64,000 nt of DNA from Candidatus Thalassarchaeum betae (GCA_022448665.1 JAKUUO010000004.1:1-64000); one strand, 5' to 3'. Shown: positions 50,126-59,230, counted from the stretch's first letter. Numbers and translations are program-made. Notes: generated from the letters alone by a model not told the origin.

Positions 50126-51160
50126 TTGATCAAAGTAGCCATTAACGGGTACGGGACAATAGGCAAAAGAGTCGCCGACGCAATTGACGCCCAAGATGAC
50201 ATGACTGTCGTCGGCGTCACCAAGACCGGACCCAGCTTCGGTTGCAAACTCGCTGCGAAGAAGGGATTCCCCCTGTACTGCACGACCGACGACCCCGAGC
50301 GCATCTCCTCGTTCTCCTCAGGCGGCTACCAGTGCCACGGCGGGCTGTCCGAACTCCTCTCTATCGCCGACATCGTCGTCGACTGCTCACCAGGCAAGAC
50401 GGGTACCGACAATCTGGCGAAATACAAGGCTGCAGGCATCAAGCACCTGTTCCAGGGCGGGGAGAAGCACTCTCTGACCGGTCTGTCGTATTCCTCCTGC
50501 GCTAATCACGATGAGAACCTCGGCTCAGATGGTTCCCGTGTGGTCTCATGCAATACCACAGGACTCTCGCGCACACTGGTCCCACTCTATGACCACTGCG
50601 GCTCGCTCAAGGTCGAGTGCACAATGATTCGTCGGGCCGCTGACCCCGGGGACTCGAAGAAGGGCCCCATAAACGCCATCAAACCCGTTCTCAAGGTGCC
50701 CAGTCACCACGGCCCAGACGTCATGACCGTCAAGCCTGAAATCGAAATCAACTCGTTAGCGGTCGCCGTGCCCACTACTCTGATGCACGTCCACGCCATC
50801 ATCGCCGACCTACCTGAGGGTCACGGACTGACTACAGAGTCAATAGTCGAGATGTGGAAGGGGACGCCGAGAGTCATCGTCATGCACGGTCAGGCAGACC
50901 GTATTACTACCACCGCCGAGGTTATGGAAATGGCACGCGACATAGGCCGCAAGTGGGGCGATCTGCATGAGATATTTGTCTGGGAGGATGGAGTCAGGCT
51001 GGTCGGTGACCGGCTGTACTATTTCCAAGCCATCCACCAAGAGAGCGATGTCATCCCCGAGAACGTTGATTGCATCCGCGCGCTGATGGGCACGGAGCCT
51101 AACTGGCGGGCCTCGGTGGCCAAGACCGACAAGGCAATTTCGGACTACTACGGCATCTGA
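50126..51160 (+). CDS. gap: Archaeal type II glyceraldehyde-3-phosphate dehydrogenase
   Basis: This enzyme oxidises glyceraldehyde-3-phosphate to 1,3-bisphosphoglycerate with NAD(P)+ in central carbon metabolism and can run in the gluconeogenic direction. The 344-residue protein has the N-terminal Rossmann motif (INGYGTIGKRVADAI), the catalytic Cys in SCNTTGLSR, HHGPDVMTV and the family's C-terminal region. Length is normal for archaeal GapII. The start is a TTG (50126) that places MIKVAINGYG at the N-terminus exactly as in homologues; no ATG or GTG fits. It diverges from the GXGXG gene. Confidence 0.95.
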   Translation: MIKVAINGYGTIGKRVADAIDAQDDMTVVGVTKTGPSFGCKLAAKKGFPLYCTTDDPERISSFSSGGYQCHGGLSELLSIADIVVDCSPGKTGTDNLAKYKAAGIKHLFQGGEKHSLTGLSYSSCANHDENLGSDGSRVVSCNTTGLSRTLVPLYDHCGSLKVECTMIRRAADPGDSKKGPINAIKPVLKVPSHHGPDVMTVKPEIEINSLAVAVPTTLMHVHAIIADLPEGHGLTTESIVEMWKGTPRVIVMHGQADRITTTAEVMEMARDIGRKWGDLHEIFVWEDGVRLVGDRLYYFQAIHQESDVIPENVDCIRALMGTEPNWRASVAKTDKAISDYYGI

Positions 51161-51206
51161 GAACTACTCACGGTCGCGAGCACGCGCGTACAGCCAGCAT
51201 GAATGG

Positions 51207-51214
51207 TCAAAAAG
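51207..51214 (+). promoter_or_regulatory. TATA-like box of a leaderless promoter
   Basis: TCAAAAAG is centred 27 bases before ATG 51238, supporting that ATG over the in-frame ATG at 51199. Confidence 0.5.
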
Positions 51215-51237
51215 GCCCCGTAAGTCGGCTGTTATGC

Positions 51238-54200
51238 ATGACTAGCATACGCTCGGTCATTACTGTACTCTCTGTACTCCTACTCTCCACATGGGGAGGG
51301 GTGCTGGCCAGCGCCTCCGACGGTGCAGGAACACCGGTCTCCGAGGCAGATGATACAGCCTCAGACGAGCACCATTCATGGACCTCGATATCTCTCGCCA
51401 CCGCCTCGACTTATCCATTGCGAGAGGCCTCTGGGGTGATTCACTCTCCGTTCGGCTCATTTGACCCGACAGTGGACATGATTCCACTCGGCCCCGAGAG
51501 CCTGTACGACCCCTCTGCCATGCAACGCACTGGGATGATCCTGGTTCAGTCCAACAGCGCGGACATTAGTGCGCTGCAAGATTCCCTTTCCGACTGGGGC
51601 CTCGCTGTAATCGATGTCGTCCCCGACGACACATTGGTCATCCGCGTGGACCCCGAGCGCGTTCACGGCATAATCGACGAACTCGGCAAAATGTCCAGCG
51701 TTAGGTGGATCGGCCAGCTACCTATCGCTTGGAGAGTCTCTTCGGAATTGGTTCCGCTGGCAGGTCGTCAGGGGATTGTAGTGGATCTCGATGTCGTTCC
51801 GTCACCCGACCTCAGATTCGATGAGCTTGCGGCCCTTTCACAGGACCTCGAGTTGATTTCGGGAGAGATTGGCCCCCGGGGTGTCTGTGACGCCTACCTG
51901 TGCCAGCCCCGTTCAGTCGATGCCCTTTGGATACCGGTACTCGCAATGGACGGCAGGATACTCCACATCGGCTCAGCCTCACAAATCGTCATCCACAACG
52001 ACAACGCACGTACCATAGGGGGCATCGACTCAGCTCTGCTGAGCTCTGACGGAACATTGAACGGCAGCGGTGAAGTTCTAGCCATCTCCGACACCGGGCT
52101 CGACGGCGACCACGGTGACTTTGAAAACCGCATCCGGGCCATATACGACCAGTTCGGCCCTGACAACTCGCATATGGACAGGAACAGCGGGCATGGCACT
52201 CACGTGACCGCGACCCTTCTGGGAGACGGCTCGGGAGACTCGGCCACGATGGGCATGGTCCCTGCCGCGACCTTCCACTTCTACCAGCTCGAGGCTGACA
52301 GTTCCGGATTGCTCGCCCGCTGGGGCTCGCTCTACGATATGTTCAGTCACTCATGGCAGAACAGCGCGCGAATCCAGACCAACAGCTGGGGCAACGAGAA
52401 TCTGGTCGGTGAGTACAGCTCCGACTCGAGGTCCGCCGACTCCTTCCTCGTGGACTACCCTAGGTTCCTAGTACTCTTCTCCGCAGGCGACTTGGGCTCC
52501 AGTGGCGCGAACAGCGTCACGCCCCCCGGGACAGCGAAGAACGTCCTGACTGTGGGGGCCTCCACAACGGGTGCTTACGGAAGCACGGCCGAAGGTGCCG
52601 TCGCCGGCTCCTCCTCCAGAGGAACCACTCTGGACGGGCGCATCAAGCCTGACCTAGTCGCGCCCGGTGTGTCGATCTGCTCGGCTAGGGCCGAGGAGGC
52701 TCAGTTCGCCAACGGTGGTCCGTGCTCCAGCGCCACTCACAGCGATGGCACCACCCCGCTGTACATGACGCTCAACGGCTCTTCGATGGCAACTCCGGTC
52801 GTCGCAGGCGCGGCCACCATGGTCCGGCAGTACCTCAGGGAGTCAGAAGGGATTAGCGAGCCACGCTCTGACCTGATCCGAGCCATACTCATCAATGGGG
52901 CCGAAGATCTTGGTAATCCAGATATTCCAAACGCATTAGAGGGATGGGGGCAGCTAGATCTGCAACAGAGTCTGTATCCATCTTCCAATGACGGTTTTGA
53001 AGACTGGAGCCTCGATTTATTCTACGACGACACCAGGGAACTCCTCCCGGGCCACAGTTTCGTTTACACATTTGAGATGTCCAATGATGCCAGAATGGGC
53101 CTGGACATTACATTGGTATGGAATGACAGGGAGGGTTCAGCAATCGCTAACCAGAGCGCACCTAGGTTGGTCAATGACCTCGACCTGAGAGTGACCTCAC
53201 CCAACGGCATTGTCTATGTCGGCAATAGTTTCTCCAACGGGTTCAGTGCCCCGGGCGGCGGCAGCGAGGACCGGCTCAACAACGTGGAGAGGATACGCCT
53301 CCCCACCAACAACGGCGAGGTTCCCGGAACCGGCACTTGGACTGTCGAGGTCGGCCACGCCGGGGGGACGCTGCAGGACTACGCTATCGTGCTGACCGGG
53401 CTGGCCACCGAGTTGGAGCAGTCGGATCTGACTGTGTTTGAGGGCTCTCTGTCGAGCTCCGTTGAGAGCCCCCTGCAAGGCGACACCCTCCTCATCGAGG
53501 CCGCTTGGAAGAACCAGGCCGCAGCGCCCACCGGCACCTACTCGGTCGAGATTGAGGACATCACTGACGGAGTCGTCATGCACACCTCTGAGCAATCCTC
53601 GTTGGGCGGGGGGATGCTGGACTCACTGTCGTTCCCGTACGCCTTCTCCACCACAGGCCTGCACACGTTGGAGTTGAGGCTGGACTCGACATCAGAGGTC
53701 AACGAGTTGAATGACGAGTCTAACGGTGTCGACAACAATCGCATTCTCCTCCACATCAACGTCTCGCAGATAGGCGTCCGACTCACGCCCCTGATGGAGG
53801 ATGGCACGGTGCCCAGCACTCCGGCTGAGTTGAGTCAGGCCAAGACCCGCACACTGGATCCGAGGACGAGTAGCTGGGTGCTGTTCGAGCTCGAGATGCG
53901 CAATGAGGGAACCTCGCAGATATCGGTCGGACTGAGCGTCTCGCCAGTGCAGAGGCTGGACAATGACGGCGTCATGTACCAGCCTCGGGACGAGTGGTGG
54001 AAGCTGGTTAACGAGACCGGGCCGTGGACCCTAGCTCCCTTCGGAGAGGAAGGCGACCGCATCGTGGTCACCCTGAACATGTCCGACATGGACACCGACC
54101 TCTCAAATCCAGATGATGCTGTATACGCGCTTCCTGGGACCTTCATTTCCGACTTGAACCTCTTCGATACCAATGCCCCAACTATAGCTCACAGCATCAG

Positions 54201-56058
54201 ACTCACAGCTATAGTGGAACGTGTTGAGGGACTGTTCACGTTAATCGCCGGCACGGAGGGTCTGGGCGCCGAGCCCGGGGACTTCGCCGTATTCTCGCTC
54301 TCCATCAAGAACACAGGCAACGGCCCGACGCAGTACACAGTCAGCTGCGAAACCCCTGAGCGCTGGACCATACACCTCGGCAACAGCCAGTCTTCCGAAC
54401 TGACGCTCGAGCCGCTGAACCGTCTGCAGTTCCTGCCACTGCCGATTCGCATCAGAGTCCCCTCTGCTCAAGACGGAGAGCCTGCGGCAGGAACCACCGA
54501 GGATGTCGAGTGCATCACCACCTCGGTCAATGACCCGACTCTGGAGACAACCGAGCAAACCGTCGTTGCAGTCTTTGAGAGCCTCGACTTCTCTCCGGAG
54601 CTGTTCGATTCCGAAGGAGTCGCGTTAGGCCCCCTGGCTCTCGCCCAGCCCCGCCCAGTCTTGAACAGCGACACCGTCACAACTGAACTGGTCGTCTCCA
54701 ATGACGGCAACGTGCCGATGCAGTTCGTAGTACAGGCATTCTCGTCCCTGAACACCTGGCCCATCCAGCTCACCGAGGGCTCCAACGTGCAATCCGAGGA
54801 GATCGCATTTGCCATCCCCGCTGGCTCGTCGGCGACCGTCTCCATCGTCACCATCGTCCCCCCTGCTGCAGAGATGGGGGACTCTAACACCATCACCATA
54901 CGGACGACCCTCGCTGACGGCCCTACCGTAACCAACGCCACCCGCCTCATGGTACAGGAGATAGCGGCTCTGGACCTATCATGGAACTACACCATGTTAA
55001 TCGCTCTAGGAGTGCCCGGGATCGCAGACATACACGCACACAACACCGGCAATGTCGAGCTCGATGTCAGCCTGACAATGGGGACCCTTCCTGCAGACTG
55101 GTCAGGCGGATTCCTGTCCGGCAGGGACTTCTCGATGGGGATGAACCAAGAGGCCACCATAGCAGTGGGCATCGACCTGCCGGGAAGCCTGCCAGCAGGT
55201 CCTCTTGAACAGATTGTCTCAGTCATCATCGAAGCCACAACCCCAAGCGGCGAGACCTCCGTATACACTGTCGAGATGACCGTCGAGGTTGTCCCTTCGA
55301 TCTGGATCGTCCTATCTTGCGAATCGACTTCAATCGAGGACATCTCCTCCGATGGCGACACCTTCGAAGTAGTAGTTACCAATCGCGGCAACTCTTTCGC
55401 AGAGGTGCTGCTAGTGGGGATCGGCCCCACTGATTGGGACGTTCAATTAAGTCAGGGACTAATCTCATTGGATGCTGGGGAATCTGCTGCGGTGACAGTA
55501 TCAGCAACCCCTAGTGATGACGCCGCAAATGGTCTGACTGAGATAACATTCGTTGCAAACGCTACCGGTTCCCAGGGCGGTCTTGCTACGATTACTGATG
55601 GAACTCTGCAGGTCGGGATTAGTAAGTCTAGGGACTCGACTAGTGGCGGCCTCGGCGGCCTGCTTGATTACCTAGGTCTACCTAGTTGGACCTTGGCGCT
55701 CATCTTCCTCGTTCTGCTGGGCTCGGCGGTGGCCACAGGCGTCAGGATGCGCAGATCCTCTGAGTCGTCGCTTAGGCCCGAGGAGGAGTTGATTCCACCC
55801 GGCTCCGCCCTTCTAGCCGGAAGCCAGTCCGAGCGCAAGGCGGCTGCTCTGGACACTTCCGTCTCGGGTGAGGTATTGACTGGCGGAGTCAGTGACGAGG
55901 AGATACAATCCACCATCGCCCAGTCGTCACCGTCTCTGAAGCCACCTTCGTCCTCGGAAGGGGCCCCTCCGCTTCCGATCGGCGGGCTCCCTGAGGGCTG
56001 GACAATGGAACAGTGGGTAGCCTACGGCCACCTGTGGTGGGAGCAGAACAAGCCATAG
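51238..56058 (+). CDS. Giant surface subtilase with Ig-like domains and C-terminal anchor
   Basis: A 1,606-residue S8 serine protease. After the signal peptide and a propeptide-like region, the catalytic domain shows Asp285 in SDTGLDGDH, His319 in SGHGTHVTA and Ser516 in NGSSMATPV. The oxyanion-hole position reads FSAGDLG, with Asp418 where most subtilases have Asn. A jelly-roll domain of proprotein-convertase type follows (DITLVWNDREG, NDLDLRVTSPNG), then CARDB and several NEW3-type domains. One membrane helix (about 1,490-1,510) leads to a cytoplasmic tail ending in LPEGWTMEQWVAYGHLWWEQ. ATG 51238 is chosen because it begins the signal peptide and lies 27 bases from a promoter box. Likely role: anchored extracellular protein breakdown or surface maturation. 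Confidence 0.9.
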   Translation: MTSIRSVITVLSVLLLSTWGGVLASASDGAGTPVSEADDTASDEHHSWTSISLATASTYPLREASGVIHSPFGSFDPTVDMIPLGPESLYDPSAMQRTGMILVQSNSADISALQDSLSDWGLAVIDVVPDDTLVIRVDPERVHGIIDELGKMSSVRWIGQLPIAWRVSSELVPLAGRQGIVVDLDVVPSPDLRFDELAALSQDLELISGEIGPRGVCDAYLCQPRSVDALWIPVLAMDGRILHIGSASQIVIHNDNARTIGGIDSALLSSDGTLNGSGEVLAISDTGLDGDHGDFENRIRAIYDQFGPDNSHMDRNSGHGTHVTATLLGDGSGDSATMGMVPAATFHFYQLEADSSGLLARWGSLYDMFSHSWQNSARIQTNSWGNENLVGEYSSDSRSADSFLVDYPRFLVLFSAGDLGSSGANSVTPPGTAKNVLTVGASTTGAYGSTAEGAVAGSSSRGTTLDGRIKPDLVAPGVSICSARAEEAQFANGGPCSSATHSDGTTPLYMTLNGSSMATPVVAGAATMVRQYLRESEGISEPRSDLIRAILINGAEDLGNPDIPNALEGWGQLDLQQSLYPSSNDGFEDWSLDLFYDDTRELLPGHSFVYTFEMSNDARMGLDITLVWNDREGSAIANQSAPRLVNDLDLRVTSPNGIVYVGNSFSNGFSAPGGGSEDRLNNVERIRLPTNNGEVPGTGTWTVEVGHAGGTLQDYAIVLTGLATELEQSDLTVFEGSLSSSVESPLQGDTLLIEAAWKNQAAAPTGTYSVEIEDITDGVVMHTSEQSSLGGGMLDSLSFPYAFSTTGLHTLELRLDSTSEVNELNDESNGVDNNRILLHINVSQIGVRLTPLMEDGTVPSTPAELSQAKTRTLDPRTSSWVLFELEMRNEGTSQISVGLSVSPVQRLDNDGVMYQPRDEWWKLVNETGPWTLAPFGEEGDRIVVTLNMSDMDTDLSNPDDAVYALPGTFISDLNLFDTNAPTIAHSIRLTAIVERVEGLFTLIAGTEGLGAEPGDFAVFSLSIKNTGNGPTQYTVSCETPERWTIHLGNSQSSELTLEPLNRLQFLPLPIRIRVPSAQDGEPAAGTTEDVECITTSVNDPTLETTEQTVVAVFESLDFSPELFDSEGVALGPLALAQPRPVLNSDTVTTELVVSNDGNVPMQFVVQAFSSLNTWPIQLTEGSNVQSEEIAFAIPAGSSATVSIVTIVPPAAEMGDSNTITIRTTLADGPTVTNATRLMVQEIAALDLSWNYTMLIALGVPGIADIHAHNTGNVELDVSLTMGTLPADWSGGFLSGRDFSMGMNQEATIAVGIDLPGSLPAGPLEQIVSVIIEATTPSGETSVYTVEMTVEVVPSIWIVLSCESTSIEDISSDGDTFEVVVTNRGNSFAEVLLVGIGPTDWDVQLSQGLISLDAGESAAVTVSATPSDDAANGLTEITFVANATGSQGGLATITDGTLQVGISKSRDSTSGGLGGLLDYLGLPSWTLALIFLVLLGSAVATGVRMRRSSESSLRPEEELIPPGSALLAGSQSERKAAALDTSVSGEVLTGGVSDEEIQSTIAQSSPSLKPPSSSEGAPPLPIGGLPEGWTMEQWVAYGHLWWEQNKP

Positions 56059-56099
56059 GCTGCGCTTGACTTATCACCCACGCCACTCCCGTCGAGCCG

Positions 56100-56726
56100 A
56101 TGAGCGGCTCGATTGTACTGTTCGGCCCCCCCGGCGCGGGCAAGGGCACCCAGGCGGGCAGAATCACCGTACTGACCGGGAAGCCCTGGGTATCTACGGG
56201 CGATATGCTCCGCGCGGCCGTGGCCGCCGGCTCCGAGCTTGGGACAGAAGCCAAGGGCTACATGGACGCCGGACTGCTCGTTCCCGATGGCATCATCATC
56301 GGTCTGATCGTCGAGCGGCTGCAACATGATGATGCATCATCAGGGGTTCTGCTCGACGGCTACCCCCGTACAATCCCCCAGGCCGAGGCCCTGTCGGAGG
56401 TGGCAGTGGTCTCCGCTGTCATCTCAATCGAGGTCTCGGACGATGCGATAGTCGAACGCATCGTCGGCAGGAGGATGGATCCTGAAACCGGAGGAATCTA
56501 CCACGTTTCCTTCAACCCACCACCTCCTGAGGTTTCCGGACGTCTCATACAGCGTGAGGACGACAACGAGCAGACTGTGAGGAACAGGCTCTCGGCCTAC
56601 CATGAGCAGACAGCCCCCTTGGCCGAATGGTACGCACAGATGGGCCTACTAATCAGCATCAATGGAAACGCCTCGATAGATGAGGTCGGCATGGCAATAG
56701 AGGAAGCCCTCTCCGGTGCTCTGTGA
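56100..56726 (+). CDS. adk: Adenylate kinase
   Basis: Adk interconverts 2 ADP with ATP and AMP. The 208-residue protein is of the bacterial/haloarchaeal type rather than the compact AdkA of many archaea. It has the P-loop GPPGAGKGTQ, the AMP-binding STGDMLRAAV, LLDGYPRTIPQAE, the lid entry GRRMDPETGGIYH and the later RLIQREDDNEQTVRNRL. The lid has no zinc-binding Cys. CTTATCA is centred about 27 bases before the ATG, consistent with its own leaderless promoter. It leads a tight cluster with RNase P protein 4 and a CRM-domain protein. Confidence 0.95.
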   Translation: MSGSIVLFGPPGAGKGTQAGRITVLTGKPWVSTGDMLRAAVAAGSELGTEAKGYMDAGLLVPDGIIIGLIVERLQHDDASSGVLLDGYPRTIPQAEALSEVAVVSAVISIEVSDDAIVERIVGRRMDPETGGIYHVSFNPPPPEVSGRLIQREDDNEQTVRNRLSAYHEQTAPLAEWYAQMGLLISINGNASIDEVGMAIEEALSGAL

Positions 56727-56733
56727 GGTCAAG

Positions 56734-57072
56734 ATGTCGAAGCAGCGCCGTAGGAGCAGAGGGGATGCTAAGAGGAAGGGAAGGGCCTTGAGGGCCGTCA
56801 ATGACCTCTCATCCTTACTGAATGACTCAGATTCCGTCGACCCTCGGCTCGCTGATGCCGCTGCTCGGGACATCCTCCGCATAGGCAAGCGTCATGGCGA
56901 GCGCCCGGACTCTGACACTTCGAGGTTAATCTGCAGAGGATGCGAATCCGCGCTAATACCAGGGCGCACAGCCCGAACCCGAATCTCGAGGGGCAGACTC
57001 ATCGTTACCTGTGAGAACTGCGGTAGAATCGAACGCTCGGGCCCGGACTTCTCGAGAGGTGATTCGGATTAG
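56734..57072 (+). CDS. rnp4: RNase P protein component 4 (Rpp21/Rpr2)
   Basis: Archaeal Rpp21 works with Rpp29 to support the RNase P RNA in tRNA 5' end maturation. The 112-residue protein has a basic N-terminus (MSKQRRRSRGDAKRKGR), helices with AARDILRIGKRH, and the zinc-binding Cys pairs CRGC and CENC around LIPGRTARTRIS. The start is ATG 56734, preceded by GAGGTC at a good distance. The upstream in-frame alternative would overlap adk. It lies seven bases after the adk stop and overlaps the next gene by 14 bases, so all three are probably one operon. Confidence 0.92.
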   Translation: MSKQRRRSRGDAKRKGRALRAVNDLSSLLNDSDSVDPRLADAAARDILRIGKRHGERPDSDTSRLICRGCESALIPGRTARTRISRGRLIVTCENCGRIERSGPDFSRGDSD

Positions 57073-57346
57073 TTCCAGCATCCCAGACTCAGTGCTGCGC
57101 CAAGCCAAGGACAAGGCGACAGCAGTCACCGTCAGAGTCGGTAAGGATGGAATCACCGACTCGGTGATCCAAGAACTCAGCGATCAACTCTCCAATCGAG
57201 GCCTGGTGAAGGCGAAGGCTAACCGAGGGGTGGCCAATAGCTCTGCAGAGAGGTCCGAGATGTTCAGACTCCTTGCCGAATCCACCGGTTCCACAATGGT
57301 TCACATCCGAGGAAACGTCGCAGTATTCTGGTCTGGCAAGAACTAG
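57059..57346 (+). CDS. CRM/YhbY-family RNA-binding protein
   Basis: This 95-residue protein is a single CRM domain, a fold found in YhbY and in plant splicing factors, which binds structured RNA and pre-ribosomes. The conserved GKDGITDSVIQELSDQL, with its GxxG-type loop, and the final VHIRGNVAVFW strand are visible. GTG 57059 is chosen because it gives the usual domain start; it overlaps rnp4 by 14 bases. In archaea, rnp4 and yhbY-like genes often sit together next to ribosomal protein genes, which fits an RNA-maturation role. Confidence 0.88.
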   Translation: MIRISSSIPDSVLRQAKDKATAVTVRVGKDGITDSVIQELSDQLSNRGLVKAKANRGVANSSAERSEMFRLLAESTGSTMVHIRGNVAVFWSGKN

Positions 57347-57356
57347 TTAGTGAAAA

Positions 57357-57375
57357 CTATCCTCTGCGAGGATAG
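57357..57375 (+). repeat. Perfect 8-bp hairpin with TGC centre before the permease gene
   Basis: CTATCCTC, TGC, GAGGATAG. It starts ten bases after the CRM gene stop and ends 14 bases before the TTATTTA promoter box. It has the geometry of the C-TAC-G elements, with TGC in place of TAC. No T tract follows immediately. Confidence 0.6.
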
Positions 57376-57389
57376 CCTGCCATGCTCAC

Positions 57390-57396
57390 TTATTTA
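57390..57396 (+). promoter_or_regulatory. TATA box of a leaderless promoter
   Basis: TTATTTA is centred 27 bases before ATG 57420. Confidence 0.6.
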
Positions 57397-57419
57397 GAGG
57401 CGTTAAGGCTGGCCGAGCC

Positions 57420-58790
57420 ATGGTGACTGAGCAGCAGGTGGTTCTCGCGATTTTCATACTATCTTTTGTGCTCATTTTGGCCGAGTATCTCCACCGAACT
57501 ATTGCAGCATGGTTCGGTTCCATCATCATGCTGCTGTACGGTCATTGGACCGGAGTCTTCGACACTCATGGCGAATCTCTTGAGCACGCCATGCTAGGCT
57601 GGATAGAGTTCGAGGTCATTGGGCTGCTTCTGGGAATGATGGTGTTCGCTGCTATTCTCGAGCTTTGCGGATTCTTTGAGTTCATAGCAATAAAAGCAGC
57701 AAAGATGAGCGGAGGTGACCCGTGGAAACTCATTGTTCTTCTCGGTACTTTCACGACTCTTATTTCCCTGGTGATTGACAACGTCACCGCGATAATCATC
57801 ATCGCGCCCGTGACTCTGAGGATATGCATCCGGATGGAGATCAATCCAGTGCCGCCCCTGCTCGCTGAGGCGATTCTGTCTGACACGGGAGGAGTTGCTT
57901 CGATGGTGGGCGATCCGCCCAATGTCATGATTGCTGCCGAGGCGGCGAGTAGAGATATGGACCACTTCGGATTCAACGGGTTCCTATTCCGACTAGGCAT
58001 GCTGACTCTGATTGCCTGGATCGCTACTCTGGGTTACATGCGTTGGTACTACCGAGACTGGGCCAAGTCAAAGCCGCATAATGTTGAATCACTGCTGGAG
58101 GAGGACGAGTGGAACGCGGTCGACGACAGGAAGTTGATGTACACAACGCTGGCTATACTGATGCTGACCGTGGTGATGTTCTCAGCGAAGGAATTCTTTC
58201 ACCTTGAGATCGAAATCCACGCCATCGCACTGACAGGAGCAGGTCTGGCGCTTGTCGCCGCCCGCCCCGTGGACCACGAGCTCAGAGGCGGTTTCATGCA
58301 CATGATCACTGAGAAAATCGAGTGGGCCGCCCTAATGTTCTTCGTTGGCTTGTTCATCTTAGTCGGAGCTGTCGGCAATGTCGGCTACCTTTCCGATCTC
58401 GCTTATTGGATCTACGATAACTTTGGCAGCAATGAGATTATGCTGGCGGTGGCAATAGTCTGGGTTTCTGCCATTGCTAGCGCAATAGTTGACAACATCC
58501 CTTTCACGGCTGCTATGATTCCGGTGATAGTGAGCATCGGCGAGGCCAACCCGTCAGTCGACATAGAGCCGCTGTTCTGGGCTCTGGCTATGGGTGCTGG
58601 ATTCGGTGGCAACGCCACTCCAATCGGCTCCAGCGCCAACGTGATGACAGTCGCCATCAGTGAGCGCGGACCGCGGCCTATTACCACCAAGGAGTGGGCT
58701 AGGGTTGGTCTGCCCGTGATGGTCATCACATGCATCGTCGCGACCATTTTCATCATCGTCTTTCACGGAATCCTATACTCCAGTGTATGA
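57420..58790 (+). CDS. NhaD/ArsB-type ion transporter
   Basis: This 456-residue polytopic membrane protein of the ion-transporter superfamily has about eleven helices. It carries the paired hallmark loops DNVTAIIIIAPVT with LSDTGGVASMVGDPPNVMIA, and in the second half VDNIPFTAAMIPV with GGNATPIGSSANVM. These inverted repeats form the substrate site. Members include NhaD sodium/proton antiporters, arsenite pumps and the human P protein. In a marine archaeon, sodium/proton exchange is most likely, but the substrate cannot be fixed from sequence. It has its own promoter box and an 8-bp palindrome upstream. No arsenic genes are nearby. Confidence 0.88.
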   Translation: MVTEQQVVLAIFILSFVLILAEYLHRTIAAWFGSIIMLLYGHWTGVFDTHGESLEHAMLGWIEFEVIGLLLGMMVFAAILELCGFFEFIAIKAAKMSGGDPWKLIVLLGTFTTLISLVIDNVTAIIIIAPVTLRICIRMEINPVPPLLAEAILSDTGGVASMVGDPPNVMIAAEAASRDMDHFGFNGFLFRLGMLTLIAWIATLGYMRWYYRDWAKSKPHNVESLLEEDEWNAVDDRKLMYTTLAILMLTVVMFSAKEFFHLEIEIHAIALTGAGLALVAARPVDHELRGGFMHMITEKIEWAALMFFVGLFILVGAVGNVGYLSDLAYWIYDNFGSNEIMLAVAIVWVSAIASAIVDNIPFTAAMIPVIVSIGEANPSVDIEPLFWALAMGAGFGGNATPIGSSANVMTVAISERGPRPITTKEWARVGLPVMVITCIVATIFIIVFHGILYSSV

Positions 58791-58831
58791 GGTTGCAATA
58801 TACTACTCTCCGACACCGTGAAGCGTGAGCG

Positions 58832-59176
58832 GTGGCAGCGAGGCCCGTGTACGAATGCCCGATATGCGGGCTGGTGTCATCCGGCCTTCCAGCATGTCCT
58901 GCATGTGGTACTGACGATGGCTCAGTTTCAGTTCCGAGCATCGGATCAGATCAATCTGAAACCGAATCCTCATCCGAACCTATCGGTCTCCCTTTCGACC
59001 TTGAGGGGGATGCCCTCACTTCTCCCTCCTCCGATCTGCCATTCGGTTTGGAAGAGGTTCCGGAAGCACCTGCAGATGTCGGTCTGATGTTCGGCCTCGA
59101 GGACAGTCCTGAGGAAAACCCCTCGAGCCCATTGGCATTCGGTCTGGATTACATTCCTGATGATGCTGATGAATAA
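58832..59176 (+). CDS. Small zinc-ribbon protein with four FGLE-type motifs
   Basis: This 114-residue acidic protein starts with a rubredoxin-like or zinc-ribbon knuckle (YECPICGLVSSGLPACPACGTDD). A disordered Ser/Glu/Pro-rich tail follows, carrying one motif four times at 16-20-residue spacing: LPFDLEGD, LPFGLEEV, LMFGLEDS and LAFGLDYI. Repeated short motifs in a flexible tail are typical of partner-binding hooks. The start is GTG 58832; GTG 58847 is also possible. A TATATAC-like run lies near 58,796-58,803. It precedes the rRNA leader. I know of no named family. Confidence 0.65.
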   Translation: MAARPVYECPICGLVSSGLPACPACGTDDGSVSVPSIGSDQSETESSSEPIGLPFDLEGDALTSPSSDLPFGLEEVPEAPADVGLMFGLEDSPEENPSSPLAFGLDYIPDDADE

Positions 59177-59198
59177 CCTCTCGCCAGTACCTCTCACC

Positions 59199-59214
59199 GC
59201 CCCCTTTAGGGGGC
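59199..59214 (+). terminator. GC-rich hairpin after the zinc-ribbon gene
   Basis: GCCCCC, TTTA, GGGGGC: a perfect 6-bp stem 22 bases after the stop and upstream of the rRNA promoter region. It is probably a transcription end that insulates the rRNA operon, although no T tract follows. Confidence 0.45.
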
Positions 59215-59230
59215 GTGTGAATCCCGCTTA

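Noticed and set aside
56100..56726. Bacterial-type adenylate kinase as a sign of recent transfer
   Set aside because: Haloarchaea and other euryarchaea carry the same type, codon use is local, and the operon with rnp4 is archaeal.
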